Shown: positions 27,056 to 35,681 of the stretch, piece after piece | Layout of the letters: each line of letters starts with the position of its first letter | How positions within the stretch are numbered: position 1 is the first letter of the stretch | DNA from: Dyadobacter sp. CY345 | GTDB lineage: Bacteria > Bacteroidota > Bacteroidia > Cytophagales > Spirosomataceae | Direction of reading: 5' to 3' | Assembly (NCBI RefSeq): GCF_021502725.1 | Contig: NZ_JAKFFS010000002.1 | Location: 186,001-250,000, forward strand | DNA: 64,000 nucleotides | Position numbers and translations under genes: made by a program | The notes under the pieces: generated by a model | Seen by the model: only the letters and a program-made list of their open reading frames with translations | Database searches by the model: none | What the model was told of the DNA's origin: nothing

Positions 27056-28732
27056 TTATTTGGCATCGTTCAGTCCGATTACTTTTCCGTTTAATTGATT
27101 AGCATTTAACTCAATTTTACCTTTTATGTTTTTAACGGCAATATTATTGTTTGATTTTATAATGTTTCCAACTAAAATAGCAAAATCTCCATTTTTTAAA
27201 ACACCTGTATTGGCTTCAATAATATTGTTGCTAACAATGTTATTATTAGTAGAGATATCTATTCCTACGGTTGGGTTTAAGCGTATTTGATTATTACTGA
27301 TAATATTTGACTCTGAACTTCCACTAATCATAATGCCTTTACTTGAAGGATTAACGATCTTTCCTAATATGGCCATGCCCCCGGTCGAAGACTGAGTAAT
27401 GCTTTCACCTTCTTGAAACCTACCATTAGTAATTTGGATCAGTGCTTTATTCAAACCAATATCATAACCAAGTAAAAATCCAGTTGCCTTGCTTGTATTT
27501 CCCGAAATAATAAGCGTAGGGTTCGCTCTAAGTGTATTATTAGCTCGTGATAGGCTCGTTTTTACAGGTAATGATATTGAATCCGGAACGATACATATGT
27601 TTCCATAAATAATATTTGCACTGCTTCCACCTTTGGATCCATCTATGTTGATACCAACAAGCTCACCATCAAATTTTGCGGATGATTCGTATTGGACATA
27701 GGGCATGAGCATATTATTACTGATTTTGTGTTCGCCACCTCCTGTTCCTGTTATTCGAATTGCTGCAATTTTACTACCTTCCAAATGGCAGTTTGTAATG
27801 AAACTTTTATCGGAGCCATCCATATAGATGCCATATTTGGATCCATCAGTTGTCAATCTTTCTATGTAGGCATATCGACAATTAACAAGTTCAACTCCAG
27901 CGTTATTGTGGGCATCATTAACAGATCTTCCCCCGCTATAGCACCTTATAATGTCAATCCCAAAATTCTCTGAGATTCCCTCGCCGATTTTGAGATTAGA
28001 TTGCGTCGCCCCGGTAAGCTTACAGTCAATTATTTTAAAATTTGCGATATGATTAGCATTGATGCAGTGAGCTGCTTTTGCGTTTCCATCAAAGTCCAGG
28101 TCTTTAATCAATATATTACTCTCTCTTCCTGCAAAGGTTTTCTCTCCCTGAGTGATTCTGAGAATGTCATTATTGTGCATTGATTTAACTTTGGTTAAAC
28201 CAGATCCTGATCCTTCCAAGGTTAGCCGATATGCATAGACGGGAGCGGGTACGACTATTTTGGGTATTAATGTTATAGATGTTAGATAAGTTCCTTCAGA
28301 AAACGTCACCTTCATCCCTCGTTCCGTTGCGGCATTCAAGGCTCTTTGAATTGCCGGTCCATCATCTAGATTATCCTTAGCATTGGCCCCAAAAAATTCA
28401 GGTTTAATGGATACATATTCTCTTTCATACCTTCGTTTTCCAACAAGAATTACCATTGCGCTATCATCTTTGGAGCTCAGATTTTTTCTGTTATATCTAA
28501 AAATGCCTGACTTTTGTTCGTCGTTAATATAAACTACGTTCGATGTATCTGCCTTTCCCGATCTTAATTCGTTCATATTCATAACCGGGGTCAGGTTGCC
28601 AACTTCATAACTGTTGTTTCGGATAATTGAATTTAATTCTTGCTTGCTAGTCGTTACTTTACCACCGGATGATGTTTTCTGCCCGAAAACATGTATCTGG
28701 ATTAATACAAGGGGAATCAAGAATTTATTCAT
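27056..28732 (-). CDS. Secreted right-handed beta-helix protein (pectate-lyase/tailspike-like)
   Basis: The 558-residue protein has a signal peptide (cleavage near HVFGQ, residue 18). A short N-terminal module contains SGIFRY (75-80), a run of acidic residues and GKRRYERE (98-105), leading into FGANAKDNLDDGPAIQRAL (114-132). That last block opens pectate-lyase superfamily helices and phage tailspikes. The rest shows repeated asparagine- and isoleucine-rich rungs (SNIIYGN, NIISNNQI, NNIVSNNIIEANTG) typical of a parallel beta-helix. In a polysaccharide locus it may cleave, epimerise or bind the polymer. No catalytic residues can be assigned by eye. Confidence 0.8.
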   Translation of the reverse strand: MNKFLIPLVLIQIHVFGQKTSSGGKVTTSKQELNSIIRNNSYEVGNLTPVMNMNELRSGKADTSNVVYINDEQKSGIFRYNRKNLSSKDDSAMVILVGKRRYEREYVSIKPEFFGANAKDNLDDGPAIQRALNAATERGMKVTFSEGTYLTSITLIPKIVVPAPVYAYRLTLEGSGSGLTKVKSMHNNDILRITQGEKTFAGRESNILIKDLDFDGNAKAAHCINANHIANFKIIDCKLTGATQSNLKIGEGISENFGIDIIRCYSGGRSVNDAHNNAGVELVNCRYAYIERLTTDGSKYGIYMDGSDKSFITNCHLEGSKIAAIRITGTGGGEHKISNNMLMPYVQYESSAKFDGELVGINIDGSKGGSSANIIYGNICIVPDSISLPVKTSLSRANNTLRANPTLIISGNTSKATGFLLGYDIGLNKALIQITNGRFQEGESITQSSTGGMAILGKIVNPSSKGIMISGSSESNIISNNQIRLNPTVGIDISTNNNIVSNNIIEANTGVLKNGDFAILVGNIIKSNNNIAVKNIKGKIELNANQLNGKVIGLNDAK

Positions 28733-28801
28733 AACCTCTTATTTTTTGATGAATGTATAAGGACTAAAGTTATCTCAACCGAGCAGCTTCAAAAAATATT
28801 A

Positions 28802-29977
28802 TTAGAACCAGGACATAAACTGAGGAACAATGGAGTTGTCCATTTCAAAGTCCCTTTTTAAAAATATTAATGTAACTGTGAAGGTCAGGATAATTAATCC
28901 GATTGATAGAATAATGACCCGGTTTCTAACCTTTAAGGAGTGTATATAGAAAAGGGAAACAATCATAGGAGAATACGGAAAGATATATCTAAACGTAATG
29001 TTAGAATTTATGACCGTAGTTAATACTCCTATTAAAGTATAAATGAAAATAATCTGAGTTTCTTTATTTACGGCATTTAATGAAAGGATTTTTTTGTTTA
29101 TAAACGTAAGCAAGAGAGCGAAATTGCAAGGAAACAGAGCGTAAGCCATCAATGTGTAGCCAACATCCAGGATAGGAAATGGAATTGAAAAAAAAGAATT
29201 TGGTCTGACAATTGGTGTGAACAAAATTAAGCATGTCTTAATTGCGAAAGCTGGAAATTGCAATATCGGATTTTGATTCATTGCCTTCAAGAATAGTGCA
29301 ATCTCATAAAGGTTTGATGTTTGAAATGAATACAATTCTTCACCTTGAAATTCTGTAATAAACACATTAATCGGTGGAATCGAATTAATTGCAAAGTATC
29401 CTAGTAAAATAACTAAAAAGACATTCACTGGATTTTTGATTACATAAGTCAATGGGGTAATTAAGATAGTAAGTATCAAGGTTAATCCAAAAACAGGCCG
29501 AACAAATAAGGCGGATATAGCAACTAAAAAAGCTAGAAATTTGAGAGTTGATAGTCTTTGAAAGTATAAGTAAAAGCACAACAGTGAAAGAAATAACAAA
29601 AACGTTTCTTTGTTAGGACCAACTGCACCAATGAGCAGATAAGGATTGAAAACAATGATGAATCTTGCAATAGAAACGGACTGCTCAGAAATCACTGCAA
29701 AAACTTTGCAGAGATAAACACAGCAAAGCAACATTGTTGTGTTTATCAAAATGAATGTAAACGGACCGATCTTGTAAAACAAGCCGTTTAGCGATGTAAA
29801 TGCGTCGGCAAAAGGGTCAATATTTCTTTCGTATAGCACTCTTAACTCATATGTGTAAGAATCGTATACAAAATGGTTGGCTATTGGCAAATATTGATAC
29901 TTGGCACAGAATTGAAGTATCAGTGTAGTTACAAGGAAAAATAGCAGTATTAGATACCATTTATATTGTCCTGCCAT
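28802..29977 (-). CDS. Polytopic membrane protein, candidate Wzy-type polymerase
   Basis: This 391-residue protein consists mostly of hydrophobic segments (about ten to twelve), with a periplasmic-looking loop after the first segment (NHFVYDSYTYELRVL) and conserved-looking VGPNKETFLLFL and ALFVRPVFGL. It is the only polytopic gene in the locus besides the flippase, so by elimination it is the best candidate for the polysaccharide polymerase. EpsG-like proteins look similar. Sequence alone does not prove it, because Wzy proteins share little primary sequence. Confidence 0.65.
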   Translation of the reverse strand: MAGQYKWYLILLFFLVTTLILQFCAKYQYLPIANHFVYDSYTYELRVLYERNIDPFADAFTSLNGLFYKIGPFTFILINTTMLLCCVYLCKVFAVISEQSVSIARFIIVFNPYLLIGAVGPNKETFLLFLSLLCFYLYFQRLSTLKFLAFLVAISALFVRPVFGLTLILTILITPLTYVIKNPVNVFLVILLGYFAINSIPPINVFITEFQGEELYSFQTSNLYEIALFLKAMNQNPILQFPAFAIKTCLILFTPIVRPNSFFSIPFPILDVGYTLMAYALFPCNFALLLTFINKKILSLNAVNKETQIIFIYTLIGVLTTVINSNITFRYIFPYSPMIVSLFYIHSLKVRNRVIILSIGLIILTFTVTLIFLKRDFEMDNSIVPQFMSWF

Positions 29978-30056
29978 TTTATTTCTGAAATTGAAAATAG
30001 ACTATTGTTGTTGCTGATAATTCTTGTAGTCGCTTCCTAAGGGGTATTTCTTAAAA

Positions 30057-30839
30057 CTACACCTTTCTTAAAATAAATATTCCACATCCGTATGTGCATC
30101 CAAAGTTGGTCTGAACTTGATCTGCTGTAAGAGCCTGATGTCTGAAAATGTTTTTATTATCGTCAATGTAGGTGAAGGATTCTACAACGAATTTATCTTT
30201 AAAAACATCCAATAGATATCTGACATCAAAAACCCGATGTGCGTTAAATTCGATTCGTTGTGTACCAATTGGGACGGAGAAATAGAATATACCTTTATCA
30301 GTCAACAAACCATGAATATTTTCGATAGCTTTTATATGTCCATCAAGATCAATGGGATCACCATATCTTCCTAGACCAAAATGTTCGATCGCATGTAAGG
30401 AAGATATTGAATCGTATTTGCCATATAAAGACTGATCCGGCTTTTTCATCATATCTGACTGCTGGAATTGAATATTTGGAACGATACTATTGATTGCCCT
30501 GATATCTACAACATCGATCTCTCTGAATGTAGCAATGTGTGCTACAAATCCATCTGTCCGAGAACCAATATCAAGATGCCTGACCGGATTGTATTTGTAA
30601 ACCTGCTGAGCGACAAACAGATCCTGTTGAAAATAAATGCTTTTCATATCGCCTCCCTGCTCGTAGCGATCGCCTAAAAAAGGAGAAATACTTATTTTGC
30701 CAAACTTTGGATACTGGCTTATTGCCTTAGAAATTTTTATGTAGTCGCTTATAAAAGATGGAATTCCCTTCAATGAGTTAAAAAACTGAATTGGGTTGAA
30801 TCCAAGTCCCAGAACAGTTCTTGATATTACTTTTATCAT
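30057..30839 (-). CDS. DUF268-family protein
   Basis: The 260-residue protein matches the DUF268 pattern: RHLDIGSRTDGFVAHIAT, then VVDIRAIN, SISSLHAIEHFGLGRYGDPID and FSVPIGTQRIEFNAHRVFD. The order resembles a class I methyltransferase-like fold with a GS/GxG-like loop and an HAIEHFG block where methyltransferases keep acidic acceptor residues. The function is unknown. DUF268 genes occur in polysaccharide loci. The start overlaps the upstream flippase gene by 4 bases, so the two are probably translated together. Confidence 0.82.
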   Translation of the reverse strand: MIKVISRTVLGLGFNPIQFFNSLKGIPSFISDYIKISKAISQYPKFGKISISPFLGDRYEQGGDMKSIYFQQDLFVAQQVYKYNPVRHLDIGSRTDGFVAHIATFREIDVVDIRAINSIVPNIQFQQSDMMKKPDQSLYGKYDSISSLHAIEHFGLGRYGDPIDLDGHIKAIENIHGLLTDKGIFYFSVPIGTQRIEFNAHRVFDVRYLLDVFKDKFVVESFTYIDDNKNIFRHQALTADQVQTNFGCTYGCGIFILRKV

Positions 30840-32128
30840 ACAATATGTTTATTAAGATTTGTGTGCTTTAACCTTTTTAAATTTAACAATAAATATAAGA
30901 GTATTGATAATGAAGAAGTATACAAAAGGACTTCAACCGCTGTTTTATAATTTGAAATCGCAAATCCAACCGACAGACTAATTGCGATTGAAATGAAAAT
31001 TAATTGACCTATTTTTTTGATTACTCTATTGATGCGCGTATTGTCACCCGGACCTACTTTTAAAAATGGTTGTATCATTACCTGAGTAATTGAAAAAAAA
31101 GTGTACGGAATTAGGAAAATTTTTAGAAATTCAAAAACGCTACGTGTGTCTTGCTGAGTAAACTTGCCTCTTTCATAAAGGATGCTGATGATATAGTTCC
31201 CAAAAAAGTATAATACCAAATTTGCTGAAAGAGCAATCAAAAATGTCAAAAAAATTGTTTTTGTAAAGGATGAAGAATCAGAAACAGATGATTTGTAAAG
31301 TATTATTGAAGCAATATTTGATACAATCATTAGCATAAATGAGGAAATGATTATAAAGGAATACTGGTAATAATTAATCTGAAAATCATTCTCAAAACTA
31401 ATTAAAAGTCTGCCCGTGAAACCTATGAAAATTGCATGATTCACCGTAATAAGCCTGTAAAAATTTATGTCCTTTAACTTGATTAAATTGTCTTTTGTCT
31501 GGGGCTCAACTTTACTGAAATTTTGGTTTAGACTTTTTTTCAGAAGGTAGTTGGAAAACAGAATTCCAAGGACCGATGCAACCAAAATTGATTTAAGCCC
31601 AATTTGTCCAATAAGAAGGAAGATTATAATTAGCGTGATAACTGCATTTATAAATGACTGCGTAGAATAGTTTTGAAAATTTCCTATCGTTTTTTGAAGT
31701 GAAAACAGAATGCTATTGGATAGATTTATGGCCAAATAAGAAGCAAAAAGTAGTACCCACACTGCCAGATCCCAATCATAAATGTCAGACTTAAAATAAG
31801 ACACGAAGAAAAGAAGTACACAGGATATTAAGAAAAGGTATTTAGAATATTGTAATGTTTGATTCCAGATTGGTTGAAAGTTAATTGAAGTATTTCGAAG
31901 ATATAATCCAGCATATTTAGGAACCAGAATGCTCTCAATTACGGGAACTCCAATCACAAATGCCAGAAAGAAATCCACTATCGACCTTAATGTATTAAAA
32001 GTTGCAAATTCTATTGTGTTTCCTATCATGTAAGCAATGATAGACTCTCTTAATATGCCAAGTCCTTTAATGGCTATTGAGCTTATAAATAGCCAGGCGA
32101 AGTTAATTACTGATTTGTTTAACTTCAT
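30836..32128 (-). CDS. MurJ/Wzx-like lipid-linked oligosaccharide flippase
   Basis: The 430-residue, highly hydrophobic protein shows twelve or so membrane segments and MurJ-family marks: an N-terminal IKGLGILRESIIAYMIG, with the arginine and glutamate that line the central cavity in this family, and YERGKFTQQDTRSV before the later helices. It presumably flips undecaprenyl-linked repeat units across the inner membrane. MurJ itself would usually be around 500 residues, so a dedicated polysaccharide flippase fits better. It lies 4 bases from the chain-length gene and overlaps the DUF268 gene. Confidence 0.85.
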   Translation of the reverse strand: MKLNKSVINFAWLFISSIAIKGLGILRESIIAYMIGNTIEFATFNTLRSIVDFFLAFVIGVPVIESILVPKYAGLYLRNTSINFQPIWNQTLQYSKYLFLISCVLLFFVSYFKSDIYDWDLAVWVLLFASYLAINLSNSILFSLQKTIGNFQNYSTQSFINAVITLIIIFLLIGQIGLKSILVASVLGILFSNYLLKKSLNQNFSKVEPQTKDNLIKLKDINFYRLITVNHAIFIGFTGRLLISFENDFQINYYQYSFIIISSFMLMIVSNIASIILYKSSVSDSSSFTKTIFLTFLIALSANLVLYFFGNYIISILYERGKFTQQDTRSVFEFLKIFLIPYTFFSITQVMIQPFLKVGPGDNTRINRVIKKIGQLIFISIAISLSVGFAISNYKTAVEVLLYTSSLSILLYLLLNLKRLKHTNLNKHIV

Positions 32129-32132
32129 GCAA

Positions 32133-33158
32133 TTATCTATTTCTTATGGATAATACAACTAGTGCAGTCAAGGAAAACAAGAAGGCGCTGGCAATTGCGT
32201 AAATTATTCTGGTAGGGCTGCTTTTCTTTACAGGAACTATTGGTGGTTCAAGGATTTGGATGATTGGCCTTCCTTCTTTTTCGGCAAGTGTTGCTTTCTC
32301 TAATTGATTTAGTAAATCATTACGAAGATTTTGAGCATGTACATAATTAGATTGCAATTTTTGCTCCTCAATTTTCGCTACATTATTAAATACATTTCTA
32401 TTGTTATCCCTGTAACGTTGAAGAGAATATTCTGCGTTTTTGAGCTGGTTATTAGCTTCTTGTACTCTGGATTTGATAAATTCAGATTCATCATGCTTCT
32501 TTTTGGAACGGTAGCCAGAGACATAATTTGACAAATATTGTATTGCCTGGGATAGGGTTGCAGCGGCAATGACTGGATCTGTCATTTCTACACCAATGTA
32601 AATTATTCCAGTCTTCTTATCGAAATTAGTAGTTAGAGAACCTCTTAAATTTTGAATGAGCCTTACCTCATCCTTCGAAAAATTCAACACGGAAGTATCT
32701 GCTTTGTCGGCAAGGATTGCTGCTATTTTTGACTTTTCCTGATCTTTGTTTGTGCTTTCGAGGTAGCTTAACAATGTCGGAAATTTCTTGTTGTCAATTG
32801 TCTTTACAGGCTGTTTTAAAAGATGAATTATTGCAGGTGTACTCTGCAAAATATTTGGATATAAATCGGGCCGGATAGCATCACTCTCGGATGAATTAGC
32901 TAAATCAATACCAGCAAGATTTGCCAAGGAACTAAATCCTGAAAAACGACTTTCCTTGTATTCAGGAAGTAGTTCTGCTTTTGCTGTGAATTGCTTAGGT
33001 AGTAAATAGGTAAAAGCTCCGCCTAGTATGCCACCAATAAAACCCGCCAAAACAATCTTCTTAAGGTTCTTCTTAAATAAGGAAATCAGAAACATCACTG
33101 AACGTTCCAATATGTCTGCTTCTGGTGGTGTTTTATTTCCAGCTATCTCTTCGTTCAT
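32133..33158 (-). CDS. Wzz-like chain-length determinant protein
   Basis: This 341-residue inner-membrane protein has two transmembrane helices flanking a coiled-coil periplasmic domain. TM1 is around residues 34-53 (VLAGFIGGILGGAFTYLL), with FTAKAELLPEYK after it. TM2 is near the C-terminus (IIYAIASAFLFSLTALVVL), with the proline-rich ILEPPIVPVKKSSPTR before it. This is the Wzz fold that sets polymer length. Unlike Wzc-type proteins it has no C-terminal kinase domain and no tyrosine-rich tail. It sits directly after the outer-membrane export gene. Confidence 0.9.
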   Translation of the reverse strand: MNEEIAGNKTPPEADILERSVMFLISLFKKNLKKIVLAGFIGGILGGAFTYLLPKQFTAKAELLPEYKESRFSGFSSLANLAGIDLANSSESDAIRPDLYPNILQSTPAIIHLLKQPVKTIDNKKFPTLLSYLESTNKDQEKSKIAAILADKADTSVLNFSKDEVRLIQNLRGSLTTNFDKKTGIIYIGVEMTDPVIAAATLSQAIQYLSNYVSGYRSKKKHDESEFIKSRVQEANNQLKNAEYSLQRYRDNNRNVFNNVAKIEEQKLQSNYVHAQNLRNDLLNQLEKATLAEKEGRPIIQILEPPIVPVKKSSPTRIIYAIASAFLFSLTALVVLSIRNR

Positions 33159-33210
33159 GATCGATTTTTATCTGAGGTAATTATTAGTTGTTTCCTAGGT
33201 AAGACTTATC

Positions 33211-35553
33211 TTATCTGAATAAACTGATCAATGCCAGTGAAACCGTAGTCACAAGTGAAATAATAGCGATTCTCTCAGATGGACTTATCTGACGTTCTTT
33301 TTGAGGATCTTTTAGCGGAATTGTGACAACAGATCCCGATTCAATTTTTGGATATGATCTGATAAATAGAAATTTTTTGGTTCTGAACGTACGTCCATTA
33401 GGATAGGATACGTAAACACGACTTTTCCAGGCATATTCTGCAAAACCACCCGCTTGAGATATATAGTCTCTGAACGTAAAACCTGGGTCAAAATTAACTA
33501 ATGACGGGTTTTGCACTCCACCTTTAATACGCACAGTTTCAGATTTCGTTGGAATAAGCAGGGTGTCTCCTGTTTGTAATAATAAGTTTGATGGGAGCGA
33601 TGGGGATTGAATTATTGCTTTAAGGTCGACAGCAACTAATTCTTTGTTCCGGTAAAATCTGGCTCCGCTCAGATACGCTTCCGCTTTCATTCCTCCTGCT
33701 TTGGGAATAAGGTCGGTTATTCTTTCAAAATTGTTTAAAATGGTATAAGTTCCAGGATACATAATTTCCCCTAAAATTGTCACAGACTTCTGAGACTCAT
33801 ATCTTGGCGACTTGCGTACATAGACTACGTCGAAAGGTGAAAGTGTGAATTTCTGATCTCCTGCATTTAGCTGTAGATTTTCACTGACTTCCAATGAAAA
33901 AATACGGACATTTTGAGACTGAGGAATATTTGCGGTGTCTCCTTTTATCCTTCTTGATACTTCAATTCTGTAAGGAATACCCCCTTCTGTATATCCACCA
34001 GCTTTAAAAATGGCATCCGCCACGGTAATCCCTTCATGGTAATCAATCGTCCCCGGGTTAATTACCGAGCCTAGAATTGTCAGACCATAGTTTTCTTTGA
34101 GTTCATCAATGGTTTTAATATAGATATGGTCTTCACGCTTCAGAACTATATCATCAATTTCACCATTCATCAATTTTCCGAGGTCAAAAGAAATAATCTC
34201 AGGCCGAAGCGTTTCTGTTTTTCTTTCGATAATTGCCCGACTTAAAAACGCGTCTTCTCTTAAGCCTTCAGATTTTTTTATCAGTTTTTTTACTGTATTA
34301 GTTTGTTCGTCAATCGGATATTCGCCATCTCTAAAAACGCCGCCTTCAATAACAACCCGATTTTCGATTCTATTAAGAATTTTTCCGACTTTATAAACAT
34401 CACCGTTTTGAGGAATGAAATTTGCAATTTCCGCATCCTGAACGGAGCCAACCAAAAGCTCTTTGCCAGTATTTCTTCTAAATTGAATAGAAGCAGAATA
34501 TGCAGTTGGAGTATATCCGCCGGCGTATCGAATCATATCTTTCAGTGTTTCACCATCTTTTACTTCGAACAATGCGGGATGTTTTACTTCGCCAAATAAT
34601 TCAATTCTCTTCGAATAAGGCCTAACCAGGATGATATCCTGATCCTGCATAGTGATATTATCTTTCAGATTCGCATCAACTAAAAAGCCGTACAAATCTA
34701 TTGTGCGTATTGTTTTATTATTTCGGATAATCTCTATACTTCTATATGAACCATTATTATTTGGTCCGCCAGACTGATTAAGCGCATTAAATGCAGTGGC
34801 AAGCGATGAAATTGTGTAAGATCCCGGACGTGTTACTTCTCCGGTTATCATCACCTGAATACTCCTTACATTTCCTAGCGTAATAGTTGAATATGTCCCT
34901 CCACCAGGCCGATTAAGGGTTGAATATGCGGATCTTAATCTGTTTATAATTCTTTCAGAAGCTTGTTCAATAGTCAAACCATTCACCTGTACAGGTGCGA
35001 GATTCAACATTTTAACCGTTCCTTCCGGACTTATCTTTAATCGAAAATTATCAACTGAATTTCCGTAAATATCTACAACCAGTTCGTCGTCCGGACCTAA
35101 AATATAATTTTTTGGGGTAGCAATTCGTAGGTTGGGTTCGAAACTAATAGACGGGATAGAAAAAAAAGAAGCACCAAAAATTTGTTTCACGCTATCGGCA
35201 CTTGGAAGAACGGATATCGGCTTCGCTTTTACCAACATAGAATCAGCAACCTGCCTTCTACTTTCATCTGTGTTACTTCGGTCAGGGCTAGTCGGAGAGG
35301 AGGTCTGCGCTTGCTGTAACCGATTTCTCATTGTACTGATTTGATCCAGTGTATATCCTTTTTCAAGAGCAGCCTGTTCGATAGCCATATCAGTTAGTCC
35401 GCTGGACTTAGCTCTCTTGTAAAATTCTAAAGCTTGTTCGTTAGATATTGAATTAGGGTCAATATTTTGAGCAAATGTCTCAGAATGTAACAATGCAGAA
35501 AATAAAAAAAGAATTCCCGAGAAAAGGGATTTTCGAAGCAAGGAGAAGTACAT
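33211..35553 (-). CDS. Wza-like polysaccharide export protein with multiple SLBB domains
   Basis: The 780-residue protein has a signal peptide (cleavage near SETFAQ) with no lipobox cysteine. It then has the Poly_export domain (YILGPDDELVVDIYG near residue 150) followed by a run of SLBB repeats, with about six starts visible (IQVMITGEVTRPGSY, IELFGEVKHPALFEV, NRVVIEGGVFRDGEY, GLTILGSVINPGTI, SVTILGEIMYPGTY, TVRIKGGVQNPSLV). A hydrophobic segment ends the protein. It is the first gene of the locus, 128 bases from aspS, and forms the outer-membrane or trans-envelope exit channel. The absence of a lipid anchor differs from E. coli Wza. Confidence 0.93.
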   Translation of the reverse strand: MYFSLLRKSLFSGILFLFSALLHSETFAQNIDPNSISNEQALEFYKRAKSSGLTDMAIEQAALEKGYTLDQISTMRNRLQQAQTSSPTSPDRSNTDESRRQVADSMLVKAKPISVLPSADSVKQIFGASFFSIPSISFEPNLRIATPKNYILGPDDELVVDIYGNSVDNFRLKISPEGTVKMLNLAPVQVNGLTIEQASERIINRLRSAYSTLNRPGGGTYSTITLGNVRSIQVMITGEVTRPGSYTISSLATAFNALNQSGGPNNNGSYRSIEIIRNNKTIRTIDLYGFLVDANLKDNITMQDQDIILVRPYSKRIELFGEVKHPALFEVKDGETLKDMIRYAGGYTPTAYSASIQFRRNTGKELLVGSVQDAEIANFIPQNGDVYKVGKILNRIENRVVIEGGVFRDGEYPIDEQTNTVKKLIKKSEGLREDAFLSRAIIERKTETLRPEIISFDLGKLMNGEIDDIVLKREDHIYIKTIDELKENYGLTILGSVINPGTIDYHEGITVADAIFKAGGYTEGGIPYRIEVSRRIKGDTANIPQSQNVRIFSLEVSENLQLNAGDQKFTLSPFDVVYVRKSPRYESQKSVTILGEIMYPGTYTILNNFERITDLIPKAGGMKAEAYLSGARFYRNKELVAVDLKAIIQSPSLPSNLLLQTGDTLLIPTKSETVRIKGGVQNPSLVNFDPGFTFRDYISQAGGFAEYAWKSRVYVSYPNGRTFRTKKFLFIRSYPKIESGSVVTIPLKDPQKERQISPSERIAIISLVTTVSLALISLFR

Positions 35554-35599
35554 GTAATGTGCGTAAATGTTTGTTTAAATTCTAAGAAACATCTTTATA

Positions 35600-35635
35600 T
35601 ACTTTTGATAGAATCAAAGAATTCACTCAAAAGTA
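35600..35635. promoter_or_regulatory. 9-base inverted repeat and candidate promoter of the polysaccharide locus
   Basis: TACTTTTGA (35600-35608) and its exact reverse complement TCAAAAGTA (35627-35635) flank an 18-base spacer in the gap between aspS and the export gene. Each arm contains the -7 consensus TAnnTTTG, one on each strand. The minus-strand copy (rc of 35628-35635) could drive the whole locus, with TTTC 18 bases before it as a weak -33. An operator function for the inverted repeat is inferred. Confidence 0.55.
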
Positions 35636-35681
35636 CATAAAGATATTATAATTGAAAGTCGTTTGATAGAATTTCGTATTT

